64,000 nt of DNA from Halichondria panicea (GCF_963675165.1 NC_087381.1:2790001-2854000), one strand, 5' to 3'; positions 41,101 through 52,275 are shown, counted from the first letter of the stretch. Notes: a model not told the origin generated them from the letters alone. A program made the numbers and translations.

Positions 41101-43726
41101 CCAATCTAACAATGTATGATCTAAACTGGCCTGTTATGTCACGATTAATTTATACCAGATAATCAGTCAGCATTGTAATTGCTCAGTGTACATTGAAGCT
41201 ACATAGCTTTTACGTATAGCTTAATTGTTTGCAAACTGGACCTCTGCTACGTACAGGAAGGAAATACACCGCTCCTTGTTGCCTTAGAGAAAGGCCACAT
41301 TGAGACCGCCCAGTTGCTGATTGATGGGGGAGCAGATATGTATCATTGCAACAAGGTACGCGCGTTTCTTTTAGTGGCCCTCTGTTAAGGAGTTAAGTTT
41401 GCCAGATTTTTTAGAATCATATTTATTCAGTGTTTAAAAGACCTAGCAGTATACATGTAATTATGTCAAATGTGTGCAACATAAAATAGCCATGCATGCA
41501 TCAGTGTGCAATACTGGCAATAATTAGCGGACCACAAACTGATTTTGGACTTTTGCTATAATTATACAGGAAGAAAATACACCACTCCATATTGCCCTAA
41601 AGAAAGGCATCACTAAGACTGCCCAATTGCTGATTCACAGAGGAAAAAATGTGAACAGGTGTAACCTGGTACGTACGTCAATATGTTCGTATTTGGCTCA
41701 GTTTACCATTTTACTGAATTGCCCACAGTATGGTAAATATACAGTAATAAATAGAGTCTACTTAAATTTGCTATAGGAAGGAAACACCCCACTCCACGTT
41801 ACCTGTGAGAATGGCGATACTAAGACTGCCCAGTTGCTGATTAAGAAAGGAGCAGTTGTGCACCAGTGTAACAAGGTATATGCATGTTCCTTCTAGAGCT
41901 GATAATACATGTACACTAGCGCATCATTAGAAATGGCAAGATTTAAGTCAGTTTAGCATAATTTGAGGTTTAATAAACATACGCATACGTAATTATTGCC
42001 ACGTACTACATGGATGATTGTATATAGCCATGCTGCGTTAAGATCTATACCGTACATATACTGTATATCACAGTACTAAGACATGTCAAAAGGCAATCCA
42101 GCTATAGGACCACGGATGCATGTGTATATCCATATAATAGTTATAGACTGAGTCCAAGGTCTCTATGGGGTTTTGAGACCTGAAGGCCCGAGGCTGTAGC
42201 ATCTCGAGCGTAGCGAGGGTGCTACTAAGGGCCTGAGGGTCTCAAAACTCCATAGTGACCGTTGACGAGGCCTATAACTGGTTTAGAATAGTGCTAAGCA
42301 AGCTAGGCTATATTAGCACAAAGAAGACTCTGAAACCAAGAGTTTCTACAAGCCTCAAGCAACGTTAAAGCTTTGCTCTGGCTAGTCTACATAAAAAAAC
42401 TCACATTGATGAAGGCAGTTTCTGTTTCTTGAGAATCACGCATTGCAAATAAAAAGTTGCTATTGTCATAGTAGTTATAGCTCTGCACTAGAGCACTAGC
42501 TATTGTAGCTGCAAGAGAGAGATAAAAGCTGCAAAGCGGCACTGCAGAATGCAAAACTTTAAAAAAAATTAATTTTTAATGATGCACTGTATCATCGTTA
42601 CTATGACTTCAATATAAACTGTGTGATGTTGCCATGTTCCATACAAGTTAATCTTGACATCATCTTGCCTGTAGGCATAATCAGTATAATAGACCTACTT
42701 AGAAGACCTCAGGTCCATAAGTGAAATAATGGACCTCTCAGTGACCTATCAGATTGCAGTATTACTACAAGCATTTTCTAAGATCACATATTGTTTTTTC
42801 AGGAAGGGAACACCCCACTCCATGTTGCCTGTAAGAATGGCCATAATGATACTGCCCAGTTACTGATTGACAGTGGAGCAGATTTAAACAGACAGAACAG
42901 GGTGAGTTACATTTAAAGCCGGCCGAATAGGTATAATAATAACATTTAGCCATTATAATTATACAAGTCATGCAGTTTTCCATTTATTCTTTTGCCTTAA
43001 CAATAATATAACACAATAATTTTGTCAAAAGTACATCTATAATTATGGTAGCTTATAATTATTGCCACGAGAAATTTTTTTTGCGTACATGCAGAAAGGG
43101 AACACCCCACTCCATGTTGTCTGTGAGAAAGGTCACACTGAGACTGCCCAGTTGCTGATTGACAGGGGAGCTGATTTGCACAAGTGTAACAAGGTACATG
43201 TATATACGTATGTTACTAAAATTAACGGCCCAATGTTAACTAAGTGTAATCACGATTATGTAGTATAGTACGTACATATTACAAATATATTAGCCAGTTC
43301 GCCATTTTGATCAGTGATTGCTTGCTAGCCCTTGCGGAATGGCATACAGTATATATATAATTATGTATACTTATGGCAAATTGTGCACCATACATTAGAT
43401 ATATACGTATTTTTTATATGCATGGATATCCACCTAAGCAGGATACAAACTACTTGTAATTTTGCTATACAGGAAGGGAATACAGCATTCCGTGTTGCCA
43501 GTATGAGAGGCGACACCGTCATTACCCAGTTGCTGATTGACAGGGATGTAAAAGAGGTGAATTATTGCTGTAATTTATGTGTCTGTACATTTTACCATCT
43601 GTATAATCATCCCATACATTTAATCTGTAGGCACAAGTTGAACCTGACACCACCTTAAGTGACAAGCTCGAGTCCCTTCGAAGATTTGATTCCCACTCAT
43701 CAACCTCAGGCTCTACTCCTGGTTAA
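36852..43726 (+). CDS. CARD-like domain, middle domain and 15 ankyrin repeats (18 exons, 985 aa)
   Basis: Exons: 36852-38113, 38220-38349, then ankyrin exons 38398-38493, 38587-38685, 38822-38920, 39147-39245, 39383-39484, 39675-39773, 39940-40038, 40388-40486, 41015-41113, 41257-41355, 41570-41668, 41777-41875, 42803-42901, 43095-43193, 43473-43556, and a last exon 43631-43726 ending in TAA. All junctions are GT-AG and in frame (2958 nt in total). Residues about 10-115 form the CARD-like fold and about 175-420 the middle domain. Between them lies [10 protein letters not shown], a cysteine cluster absent from the minus-strand paralogue. The C-terminus is short and Ser/Thr rich ([11 protein letters not shown]). 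No signal peptide. It is paralogous to, and divergently oriented from, the gene at 12922-31470. An adaptor or sensor role in immunity or cell death is inferred from domain architecture only. Confidence 0.88.
38398..43556 (+). CDS. Fifteen single-repeat ankyrin exons of the plus-strand gene
   Basis: The exons are 84-102 nt, phase 0 to phase 0, each one repeat with TPLL or TPLH, EKGH or ENGH, and QLLIDRGAD words. Exons at 40388, 41015 and 41257 are nearly identical ([17 protein letters not shown]), pointing to recent exon duplication or conversion. The exon at 43473 is shortened (28 codons) and degenerate, as expected of a capping repeat. Introns are 90-930 bp; the longest, before 42803, holds a palindromic MITE. 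Confidence 0.9.
40560..40917. mobile_element. pogo/Tigger-like MITE in an ankyrin intron
   Basis: Left end CAGTAGACTCTCGCTAATTC after TA; right end CCGGATTAACGAGAGTCTAC. The ends are inverted with few mismatches. CAGTAGACTCTCGTTAATCC-type ends with TA targets are typical of the pogo branch of Tc1/mariner. Right-end relatives lie at 51105-51249 and about 35690-35733. Confidence 0.8.
42140..42278. mobile_element. Palindromic MITE (about 139 bp) in the longest ankyrin intron
   Basis: Arms GTTATAG / CTATAAC at the ends, and TATGGGGTTTTGAGACC with GGTCTCAAAACTCCATA further in, surround a loop TAGCATCTCGAGCGTAGCGA. Confidence 0.8.
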
Positions 43727-44023
43727 AAATTGTGACCACCTGCAAGGTTGATTCATATTTTGTTGTGTGAGTTGTATGTATATATACGCTCAATTTTGTA
43801 TAAATTATGTATAGCATAGATTTGAGCACAGATATATTTTTGTAGCATTTTTATGTACACTGCATGTATGTAACTATCATCATAGCCATAGTGATGTAGT
43901 TTTACATATGTTTTGTTTGTGTATAATTATTGATAATACAAAATTAATTAAAGAAACAACAATAATTATTTAAAAGCAGATCGCAGTAACTATAAGGTTA
44001 GAGTTGTTCAACAGCTGCTAGTG
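43727..44023. other. 3' flank between convergent genes
   Basis: About 300 bp separate the stop of the plus-strand CARD-ankyrin gene from the stop of the unassigned minus-strand gene. An ATTAAA near 43946 could serve as a polyadenylation signal for the plus-strand gene. Nothing else is seen. Confidence 0.4.
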
Positions 44024-44574
44024 TCATTGGTGCTTGTGGTAGCAACGGTCTGGGCCGAATTCAAAAGTGACAAACAAATCACCCCCTTTTCTCACATGAC
44101 CTTTGTAGAAGAAGTCTTCCTTCTTTTGCTCATACCTGTATACAAAACATTGTATAGCAGCAATGCTTGCATGGTGCACGTATAATAGTAATTATAGGGA
44201 CAGGTATGGTATAAGCAACTTCTGGAGCCAGGTTGCTTCTTGTGCAGCCGGATGCATGCCATTCCAGACTCAATTTTTGTTATTTTGGTTTGAGGAAGCT
44301 TTTAAAGTAGCTGTTTGTATATAGTCGATCTATACATAATTATTATATACAGCAGTGCTAGCTATAGTGGTTACAAATCATCAGCACTGTGTATAATATT
44401 AAATTGTGTACAGGTAAAATTATAGTTTTTACCCTTTTAATTTCTTCACATCCTTACTGCTGAGCCCTTTGAACCACTCCTTGTCGACAGCAAAGGGATG
44501 GATAATGGTGGCAAAGTTTTGTGAAGAAGATATCATTACTGGCTTTTCCTTGGAGCCCCTGGGTCTTTGAATTC
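44024..44574 (-). CDS. Last two exons of an unrecognised minus-strand gene
   Basis: Exon 44574-44433 (142 nt) reads on from ACTACAG|GAATTC and contains MISSSQNFATIIHPFAVDK and KEWFKGLSSKDVKKLKG. It joins in phase 2 to exon 44135-44024, reading YEQKKEDFFYKGHVRKGG, DLFVTFEFGPDRCYHKHQ and a TGA stop. Both exons have good GT-AG sites and matched phase. The upstream part should lie to the right but is interrupted by a copia relic at about 44680-45390; I could not find another exon. I do not recognise the family. Convergent with the plus-strand CARD-ankyrin gene, about 300 bp apart. Confidence 0.6.
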
Positions 44575-44679
44575 CTGTAGTGGATTTGTAGTTGAGTACA
44601 CAAGGCTGACAGCAAGCATAAATGTTACAAACTGCATGTTCAGTATATACAATTAATATGGCTATTTATAAGAACACAA

Positions 44680-45390
44680 CATTATTGATGGCTTATATAC
44701 CCAGAAATCTGTCCATGTTAAACTCCAGGATAATGTCATCCACATGACACACCAAGGTACAGCTTGTTGTCTCTTGTACCCAAATAGATCGATGCACGGG
44801 TCGTTTTTCGATTGACGGAACCCCATTTTGTTTTCACTCAGTTGTGACTCGAGTGCTATACATTCTAGTACCGGGGTGATTTTTAAGTCCGTATAGATGC
44901 TTTTATTCACTTTACACACTATTATAGGTTTTCCTTCGCCTCAAAACTTATGGGTTTCCTCATGTAAATCTCCTCCTTGAGCGAGCCCTTTAGGAATGCC
45001 GTGGTCACAAAAATCACTCACATCCACTTGTTGTAACATGAGATTTTGTTGCATAGATAGTAGCATGCAGAGACTCTAGTCTCACCACAGGGCAAAAGGT
45101 TTTGTCATAAAGTCCATACCATACGTTTTGTGTGAATCCTTGAGCCACTAATCTCGCTTTATAGTGCTCAACTGTGCCGTCAGCCCAAGTCTTCTTCGTG
45201 AAGACCCATTTACTTCCAACTGTCTTCCAACTAGGTGGTATAGTTTCATCAAGTCTCACACATCATTTTCATCTTTATTTTCCATTACCATTTTCTTGCT
45301 ACTATACTGCATGGCTTCATTGAATGTGGTTGGGTCTATTAATGGCATACTGGTATGTCAGGCTGCCTTCTCGTTCTGCATGGTAGAGAC
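44680..45390 (-). mobile_element. Ty1/copia retrotransposon remnant (reverse transcriptase)
   Basis: On the minus strand the reading WKTVGSKWVFTKKTWADGTV, EHYKARLVAQGFTQ and FCPVVRLESLHATIYA is the classic N-terminal part of copia reverse transcriptase. Downstream, KNDPCIDLFGYKRQQ comes from the same polymerase. Several stops and frameshifts are present and no LTRs were seen. A related fragment is at 49860-50520. Confidence 0.85.
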
Positions 45391-45429
45391 CTAGCTTCTA
45401 ATTGGCACAACATTTTGATTGATTTTCAG

Positions 45430-46104
45430 GTTGCTCGTCTTTGGATTGTACGTTATCGCTGCTCATTTCATCAATTGTGTCACTTGGGATTGATAATCAG
45501 TTTGTAATCATCAGTGATTACACCCATTACGGTGATTATACATGCATTACAGTGATTGATTACAAATCATTATACGACGATTACATGCATTACATTACGG
45601 CATGCAGGAGCACATTATGTATGGTGATTACACCCATTACTGTGATTACTGTGATTAGAATGCATTCCATGATAAATTCATAGTGCTGAGATAATATCTA
45701 TTGACTGCATGTTGCACAGAATATCTAGCTCATGGCCTCTGCTTTGACATTGTTTCTATATAATTATTGCTCTTCTAGAAATTTCCTGTTTGCATGCATG
45801 CAGAGCATTGTCAAGAAAATTATGCTCACAATCAAACCCACGCATATACTGTATAATTATATATTGATAATTATGTGCATCATCTATTAAGTATTAGTGC
45901 TGATCACATGATCTCCAGCCAATCAGCTTATCTGAAAGCAGTCAGGTGACCATGGATTAAATAACTTAATCCACACTTAAGTGTGCTTTAAGTAGGTTTG
46001 TTAATTAATGCACACTTTTTATCAAACAACCATAAAGCAACTGATTTAAAATGTAGCTAGATCTAGCTGCCACGAGGCTAGAGCTCACGTGACAGCACTA
46101 AATC
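45430..46104. other. Non-coding stretch with GTGATTACA-type simple repeats
   Basis: About 45500-45660 consists of imperfect GTGATTACA / CATTAC units. About 45660-45840 is a dispersed repeat shared with 4370-4870. No gene seen. Confidence 0.5.
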
Positions 46105-46266
46105 CTTTAGAACACACCTAGCCAAGTCACGTGTTTTAATCTGGTGCACTCGGATGGCCTCTCGGTTACGTAATTCACTCGGCTGCGCCTCGAGCACCAC
46201 GTTAACCTCGAGGCCATCCTCGGCACGCAGATTAAAACACTTAATCTTGGCTAGGTGTGTTCTAAA
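46105..46266. mobile_element. Palindromic MITE (162 bp) with TTTAGAACACACC ends
   Basis: Left TTTAGAACACACCTAGCCAA and right TTGGCTAGGTGTGTTCTAAA are perfect inverses. The arms continue through GTTTTAATCTG / CAGATTAAAAC and GGATGGCCTC / GAGGCCATCC. Confidence 0.85.
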
Positions 46267-46464
46267 TAATACATAGCTACAAATTATTATAGTCAACTGT
46301 TTATAATAGCTAAACTATATATACACATGCAGCACTAGGATAGGTCAAGTCCATAAAAAGCAGTCCAGAAGTAAAATAGCTAAACTATATGCACAGCATG
46401 CATGCACTAGGATAGGTCAAGTCCATAAAAAGCAGTCCAGAAGTATATATTCCTTGTAAGTCTC

Positions 46465-49000
46465 TTAGCACCAACCCACGTGCTTCTTGGTGTACTCGCA
46501 AAGGTTGCCTAGATCATTGCTGTCCATAATGCAGCCACCTTGAGAAGAAGTGCAGGTCTTGCAGTTGGAATTTTTAGCAGTGCAGCTTCCCTTGCCATAC
46601 CGTTGGTAGCACTGGCAATTTGTGTATTCGTCAGGAGCATTAAAAACATGTCCAATTTCATGAGCGAAAACCCTGTCAATCTGATTGGTCCCCCAACCGT
46701 CATTGCTGTACTGCATGTACAAAGGTCCGCCACCAAAGTAAGCATATGCGAAATGGCTTTGCTTGTACTTGGAGAAGAAACCAAGGAAAGCACCATTAGC
46801 ACGACCACGGTTTTTAATATAATTTATTGTGCTGCTCTGTTCCTTCCAGCTTTACCAGCTGGGAAACCAAAAGCTTTGAGTGTAGGATTAGCAAACTTGT
46901 CGTGGCAAGATGCATAGCTAGAGCAAGAGGTTGGGTTGGAAGCAGTGATTCTTGCCTTCCCATAATACATCACAAACGACAACCTAACCCCATTTTTCCG
47001 AGCTTGGTTTGACCAGAATTTAAGTCCTGCTAGACATTCACTTATAATCTTCTTTTTCTCCCTATTGCTTATTGCTAACCTACCAGGACCGGAAGAAATA
47101 AAAATTAGAACGGCAATCTTCCCAGTCATGGTTTGGCGGTAGGGTGCATCTCCCTGAAAATCTTCGTCTGAATCTTCTCGTTTAAAGGCCATTGGAGCCG
47201 TTTTTTCTGTCCACTTTTGAATCGTTGGTTGTGGTTTCAGCTCATCTTCTCATGACATCCAGTAGGCATTAGCATGGCTTAAAGTTTCTGCTGATGCTGA
47301 GCTCGGAATATGGGCTGAAGCTTGACTGAAGCTATTCTGCTTGGCTACATGAGAGGGGACATTTGCAACCAAGAGGTTGTGACCAAGTTGGAGTAGAATG
47401 TGGCCCCCAGCAGCTTCCACTTCAGCAGTTGCCTCGTCAATGTTTTCAGTGTGAAGCAACATCTCCTCCATGGTGGCAGGACTCCTGTAGAGCAGATAAC
47501 ATTGAGTACATAATTATAGTACATGTATATAATATTAACCAATTTTGAAATCTGGCAGAAATTTACCCTTGTGAGTCTTGTTCGTGGGATGGCTTTGGTG
47601 AAATATCTCCCTCGATAACTGCTCCATTCTGAAGTTCACTATTCAAAATTACATACAACTTGTTTGCATTGTGACATATCGTGTTGGTAATAATTATACC
47701 ATAATGTTAGAAACGGGTATTGATTTTTAACAAATTTTAGTGAATTTGTAATTAACCAATTTTGAAATCTGGCAGAATTTACCCTTGTGAGTCTTGTTCG
47801 TGGGATGGCTTTGGTGAAATATCTCCCTCGATAACTGCTCCATTCTGAAGTTCACTATTCAAAATTACATACAACTTGTTTGCATTGTGACATATCGTGT
47901 TGGTAATAATTATACCATAATGTTAGAAACGGGTATTGATTTTTAACGAATTTTAGGGAATTTGTAATTAACCAATTTTGAAATCTGGCAGAAATTTACC
48001 CTTGTGAGTCTTGTTCGTGGGATGGCTTTGGTGAAATATCTCCCTCGATAACTGCTCCATTCTGAAGTTCACTATTCAAAATTACATACAACTTGTTTGC
48101 ATTGTGACATATCGTGTTGGTAATAATTATACCATAATGTTAGAAACGGGTATTGATTTTTAACGAATTTTAGGGAATTTGTAATTAACCAATTTTGAAA
48201 TCTGGCAGAAATTTACCCTTGTGAGTCTTGTTCGTGGGATGGCTTTGGTGAAATATCTCCCTCGATATCTGCTCCATTCTGAAGTTCACTATACAAAATT
48301 AGTAGTTCAACATACAACTTGTTTGCATTGTGGCATATCGTGTTGGTAATCATAATTATACCATAATGTTAACTAATTTAGAAACGGGTATTGATTTTAA
48401 CGAATTTTAGTGAATTCGCTAAATTATATCCGCGTTAATAAAAAATGAAAATGTACATTTGAAAGTATATATGCATGCTAAGCAAGCTATAGCTCTTTCA
48501 TATCTGACTCCAAACTTTCCGTTCAACCTCATACTTGAGCTAATAAATTTGGCTGCAATTCCGTCAAAATTAGTACCCTAAAAACAGACTGAAAACGTCA
48601 GCAGGCTCGTTTAAGGTAATTATAATGTCAGCATAAACATACCGATCATTGATCAGCGACTCAAGTTTTTGAATGTCTCCAATTGGTTCGGGATGAGGCT
48701 TATCATCATCAGCTTTCAGGTCTTGCAATATCTCTTCAACTTCACTGGTATGAAACAAAGCAGAGGCATTCATGCATAATAATTACATGGTATCCCGTCA
48801 AGAAGTAGCTAGGTAGGTGCATGCAGCTAATGAGACTGCTGATAATGATATGAAACATAAGAATGGGTATAATCTCAGGGAATATATATATATATATATA
48901 TAACTCACTTGAGCACAGTTTCCAGTTTAGCCTCTTTGTCAATCAGACCAGCTAGTGATGTGGAAATCATACAGCAAACCACAAGCAGCAGCAACTTCAT
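46465..49000 (-). pseudogene. Secreted zinc metalloprotease (metzincin-like), copy 1, disrupted
   Basis: Exons in order: 49000-48909 (ATG and signal peptide MKLLLLVVCCMISTSLAG), 48744-48643 (acidic, VEEILQDLKADDDKPH), four 72-nt exons at 48288-48217, 48071-48000, 47854-47783 and 47638-47567, then 47484-46465. All junctions are phase 2. The last exon has MEEMLLHTENIDEAT and, near the end, HEIGHVFNAPDEY, a zinc site of the HExxHxxxxxD type with Asp as likely third ligand. A Cys-rich segment and CIMD follow, the latter a candidate Met-turn. Two lesions break it: an in-frame TGA after NAYWMS (about 47250), where copy 2 has an Arg codon, and a 5-bp insertion near 46822 that shifts the frame before the active site. 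Copy 2 lacks both. The exact peptidase family is not recognised. Confidence 0.8.
47538..48404 (-). repeat. Four-unit tandem array (about 217 bp) each carrying a 72-nt exon
   Basis: Units begin with ACCAATTTTGAAATCTGGCA at 47538, 47755, 47971 and 48188. Each carries a 72-nt exon with AG acceptor and GTAAAT donor that encodes 24 residues (ELQNGAVIEGDISP, KPSHEQDSQG). The length is a multiple of three and both ends are phase 2, so any number of units keeps the frame. Units 1-3 are nearly identical; the most upstream one (48188) has A-D-I-E in place of A-V-I-E and a longer tail. Confidence 0.9.
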
Positions 49001-49082
49001 TTTGTTTTGCTGGCTTTTCTTGTCCTTTGTTATTAAAGATGTCTTGAAATCTCTGAGAGTGAAGAAAGCTCCAAAGAGCGTG

Positions 49083-49093
49083 CTTTTATATAG
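49083..49093 (-). promoter_or_regulatory. TATA box of metalloprotease copy 1
   Basis: Minus-strand CTATATAAAAG lies about 83 bp upstream of the ATG at 49000. The corresponding position in copy 2 has CTATAAAAG (60058-60066), so the box is conserved between copies. Confidence 0.7.
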
Positions 49094-49661
49094 TCAGGTA
49101 CAGCAGAGAAGTCTCATGAATCAGCCGCCTTTCCTCGCATCGCTATAGGGCGGAATTCCGATCTGACCAATCAGATCAAAAGATTGACCAATTAGTGGAA
49201 ATAAAGAAAGGCAAGAAGTGAATAAATTATGTAGTGGGATGCATTTTTATAGCTAGCCTAACTGTATGACTGTTATAGTCAGTCTGTATTAAAGCAAGTT
49301 GCATTCTTCTGGTTTATGACACTAATGTAAATACCTGGCCCACTATTCAAGGGGCTGGAGTCGAGGCTAATGGATGGTACTATGACTACCTTCATGCATG
49401 CATGCACTCCTGATGGTACTCATGAATGTTGTGTTGGCATGCAGGGGATGTAATTCCTCGGTTAGCTTAGATATAGGTCACACTCACAGAGGTTCAGGTA
49501 ACAACAATCGATTATTCAAAGTGATCGTTCCGACACACATGCTATTTAATATACCGTCTTTGTTTTAATTACAGCACCAAAATAATGGAAATGGGTCTAC
49601 ATTTTGCATTTTGAACAACAAAAGAATTATTATCGAGAATTGTATTGTTCTTAGAATAGGG

Positions 49662-49708
49662 TAGCCTCGAGACCAGGCCGATTTTTAATCGGCCTGGATT
49701 CGAGGCTA
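49662..49708. mobile_element. 47-bp micro-element with perfect 9-bp TSD
   Basis: TAGCCTCGAGACCAGGCCG at the left and CGGCCTGGATTCGAGGCTA at the right are inverted arms around a TTTTTAAT-type spacer. AGAATAGGG is repeated exactly on each side (49653-49661 and 49709-49717). The ends match those of the 7359-8447 element. Confidence 0.85.
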
Positions 49709-49859
49709 AGAATAGGGTGGAGCTAACAAAAAGAACAAAATATTCAATTACAGTAACCAGATTGCCTCGAATATAGCCGTATTTATAATAGTAAGTACGA
49801 TCAAAGTTCATATACGTTTGATGCTCACAAGTAATGCATGTACGTTAGTTACATTGTCA

Positions 49860-50520
49860 AGTGTTTATGTCCTTTCTACACTCCTCCTCAATTTAATTGA
49901 CAATGTGATCTATCACTCCAGATTGATCGGGAGCTTGCAAAAAGCTTCTTGATAAGATCTTTGGTCAGAATATCAGCAAGCGTTTCAGTAGTTGAACAGT
50001 ACTCTAGTTTGTTACTGACATGTTCTCAAATGTGTCAACATAATTATGCTCATGAAGTTGGGGATTCTTGACAATGCAAGGTCAATTGCATGGTTATCTT
50101 TATAAAGTAGCACCGGTGCTTATTAATTGTTTTGAAGAGTTTGCTTTTCGAGCCAAACAGATTTCTGAGCCGCTTTAGCCATGGCAATTTTAAGTAACGT
50201 GGTTAGCTTAAGTAGATGCACGGGCTGTTTTCGATTGACTTCACTCAGTTGTAATTCGAGTGCTATACATTCCAGCATCTAGGTGAGTTTAAGTCCGTAT
50301 ATAGTTACTTTTCAGTTTTAGGTGCTCTTTTCCTTTTGTCTCAAAACCTTCGGCATGCCTCATGTTAACCTCCAGTGGTCACATAAGTTTGTTCGTGTGA
50401 ATTCTTGAGCCACTCTGTGCCATCAGCTCCATGCAGTCTTCTTCTTGAAGACTCATATACTTCCGATCAGGTGGTAGTTTCACCGAATCTCACACATCAT
50501 TTTCATCTACAGTGCATCCA
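49860..50520 (-). mobile_element. Ty1/copia remnant (RT fragments and RNase H end)
   Basis: On the minus strand, the right part (about 50220-50520) repeats 44795-45270 with deletions. Leftward, MAKAAQKSVWLEKQTLQ, YKDNHAIDLALSRIPNF and LEYCSTTETLADILTKDL follow in the order expected of the copia RNase H C-terminus. Stops and gaps are frequent. Confidence 0.8.
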
Positions 50521-51104
50521 GCTTAGAGAGTAGATTACCACAAATGTGTGAGTAGCTGTACTTAAATGTAAATAACTTTCGATTGGAACATTTCTAAGAA
50601 ATGGTGTTGATACCAATGTGTAGGTGAATGACCAAGCTACAACATACTCAAAACCATTTCCATGGAAACATAAGGTGGTGGGTTTGTAGTGATTAATAGA
50701 ACAACAGCAAATTGTTATAGTGGGTAATCGGTTAGAGTAATAAAACAGTAATCTTGTACAGCTAAGGTCCTAAACTTCATCACAATCATAATTGTTCAAT
50801 GGTTTAGGTATCCTGACCATCCCTTTATGGATCTTACATATGTTCACAGTGTTTATAATTCATGATTTACTGGTTTTTCAGGTACACTTTTGGTTAGAGT
50901 AATAACTTCTGAAAAATTAATAGCTTAGCTTTCAAATTTCTGTAGTACGTTTACAGATAAATAGGCTACATTTTGATACCAAGAACATCCTATATGCTCC
51001 ATTGCTGAGATAACACTGAAAAGCTACATAATTTACTATTTTCTACTGTTTTGATGACATCAGCAGCTGCAAACCACAAACCAATGAACCCTATCCTACA
51101 TTAT

Positions 51105-51249
51105 CCTCGAGACAAGAACCGCAAAAGTAGTAATTAGATTCGAGGTAAGGTCGTTTTTAAGCCGCGGCTATTTCCTGAGCTACAGCCACCTCTCTATTCC
51201 GGCCAAGCTGCATGGTCCCAAGGGTGACCGGATTAACGAGAGTCTACTG
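51105..51249. mobile_element. Truncated pogo-like element (right end)
   Basis: It matches 40775-40915 through GCGGCTATTTCCTGA, TATTCCGGCCAAGCTGCA and GGTGACCGGATTAACGAGAG, and ends CTACTG followed by TA. The left half is missing. Confidence 0.75.
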
Positions 51250-52275
51250 TACTAATTTTGGCGGATTTGTAGCAAACTCATTAGCACAACATATTTGTCA
51301 CAAAATGTATACATAATTTTTTAATTGCGTTTTATTATTCGCGCGTAATTAATTTAGCGTTAATTACAAATTCGCTAAAATTAGTACCCATTTATATTAA
51401 AACGTTCATTGATTATGAAATGAGAGATACAAAGAGAGAAAAGGCTAAATAAACTATCTGTCCATTCAGTTTCTGATGTGACCTTTCCCTGCAGAGATAG
51501 AACAGTTTGAACATGAGTCAAAATAATTGAAATATTGCTAAACACGGGCAAACCCACTGCCAATCCTATGTAAAACCATAGATAGTAAAGGGTTTTACTA
51601 ATCTCCAATGAGCAATTACAACCATTTGAACTCAACTGGGGCAGTAAATCTCTGCATGCTAAACCTGTGCATGCTAATTCATTATTGGTATAATCATACC
51701 AACTCCTGCATGCATATAATAGTGAGCTCACAAGAGGTTTGCAAGACTCAACAGGATACAAAAATGCACACACTTTCTCAGCTGCTTCTCCGTCATGTTA
51801 ATCCAGCATACTTTGTGCTGTATACCTACCAAACCAAAATTATGAAATACAAACACAAAAATTACGACTGACGCTTACTAACAAAACTTTAGTGCTGATT
51901 TTAAGGACACACAGTGAATGATAACACACCTATACTCAAACACAGCAGGCTATTTCAATCAAAGCAAACACTATAGCATACAATTAAATTAACACACGTC
52001 ACAACAACAGTGTTACTTCACTATTATAGCGAGTTTTTCGTATTCAGATTGCATGCACCAAATTCAAGTTACGAGTCCACAAAGTTAGCGTCCGCCTCCC
52101 CCCCAACACACCTCAGTCTGTGCATCTCTACACGCCCACCCACCCCAAAATCACACACCTCAGTCCATGATGCACCCAGTATCTCATGTCCTCAGGTGTC
52201 TCTGCCAGAAGGTGGAAGGTCTGTTCCTCTTGAGTGTGGGGATTGTATGAGATGAAGCTGAACCCACAATTATGG
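51250..52275. other. Intergenic stretch, no supported feature
   Basis: A few open frames of 80-130 codons exist on both strands (for example around 51381-51773) but none shows family resemblance or splice context. The stretch near 52080-52200 is C-rich. Confidence 0.4.

Larger units (their letters stand above)
46310..49570. repeat. Segmental duplication, copy 1 (partner 57770-62550)
   Basis: Both copies carry the whole metalloprotease gene with promoter. They also share flanks, such as ACTCCTGATGGTACTCATGA and GGGGATGTAAT at about 49410-49460 and 62384-62425. Copy 2 carries about 2 kb of additional sequence between its promoter and that distal flank. Confidence 0.85.

Noticed and set aside
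45441-45660. Possible CRISPR-like or regulatory array of GTGATTACA units
   Set aside because: Units vary in length and sequence without constant spacers; it is a decayed simple repeat in eukaryotic DNA.
46540-46917. Plus-strand hydrophobic frame of 125 codons (and its twin at 57898-58221)
   Set aside because: Antisense shadow of the metalloprotease catalytic exon, which explains the sequence better.
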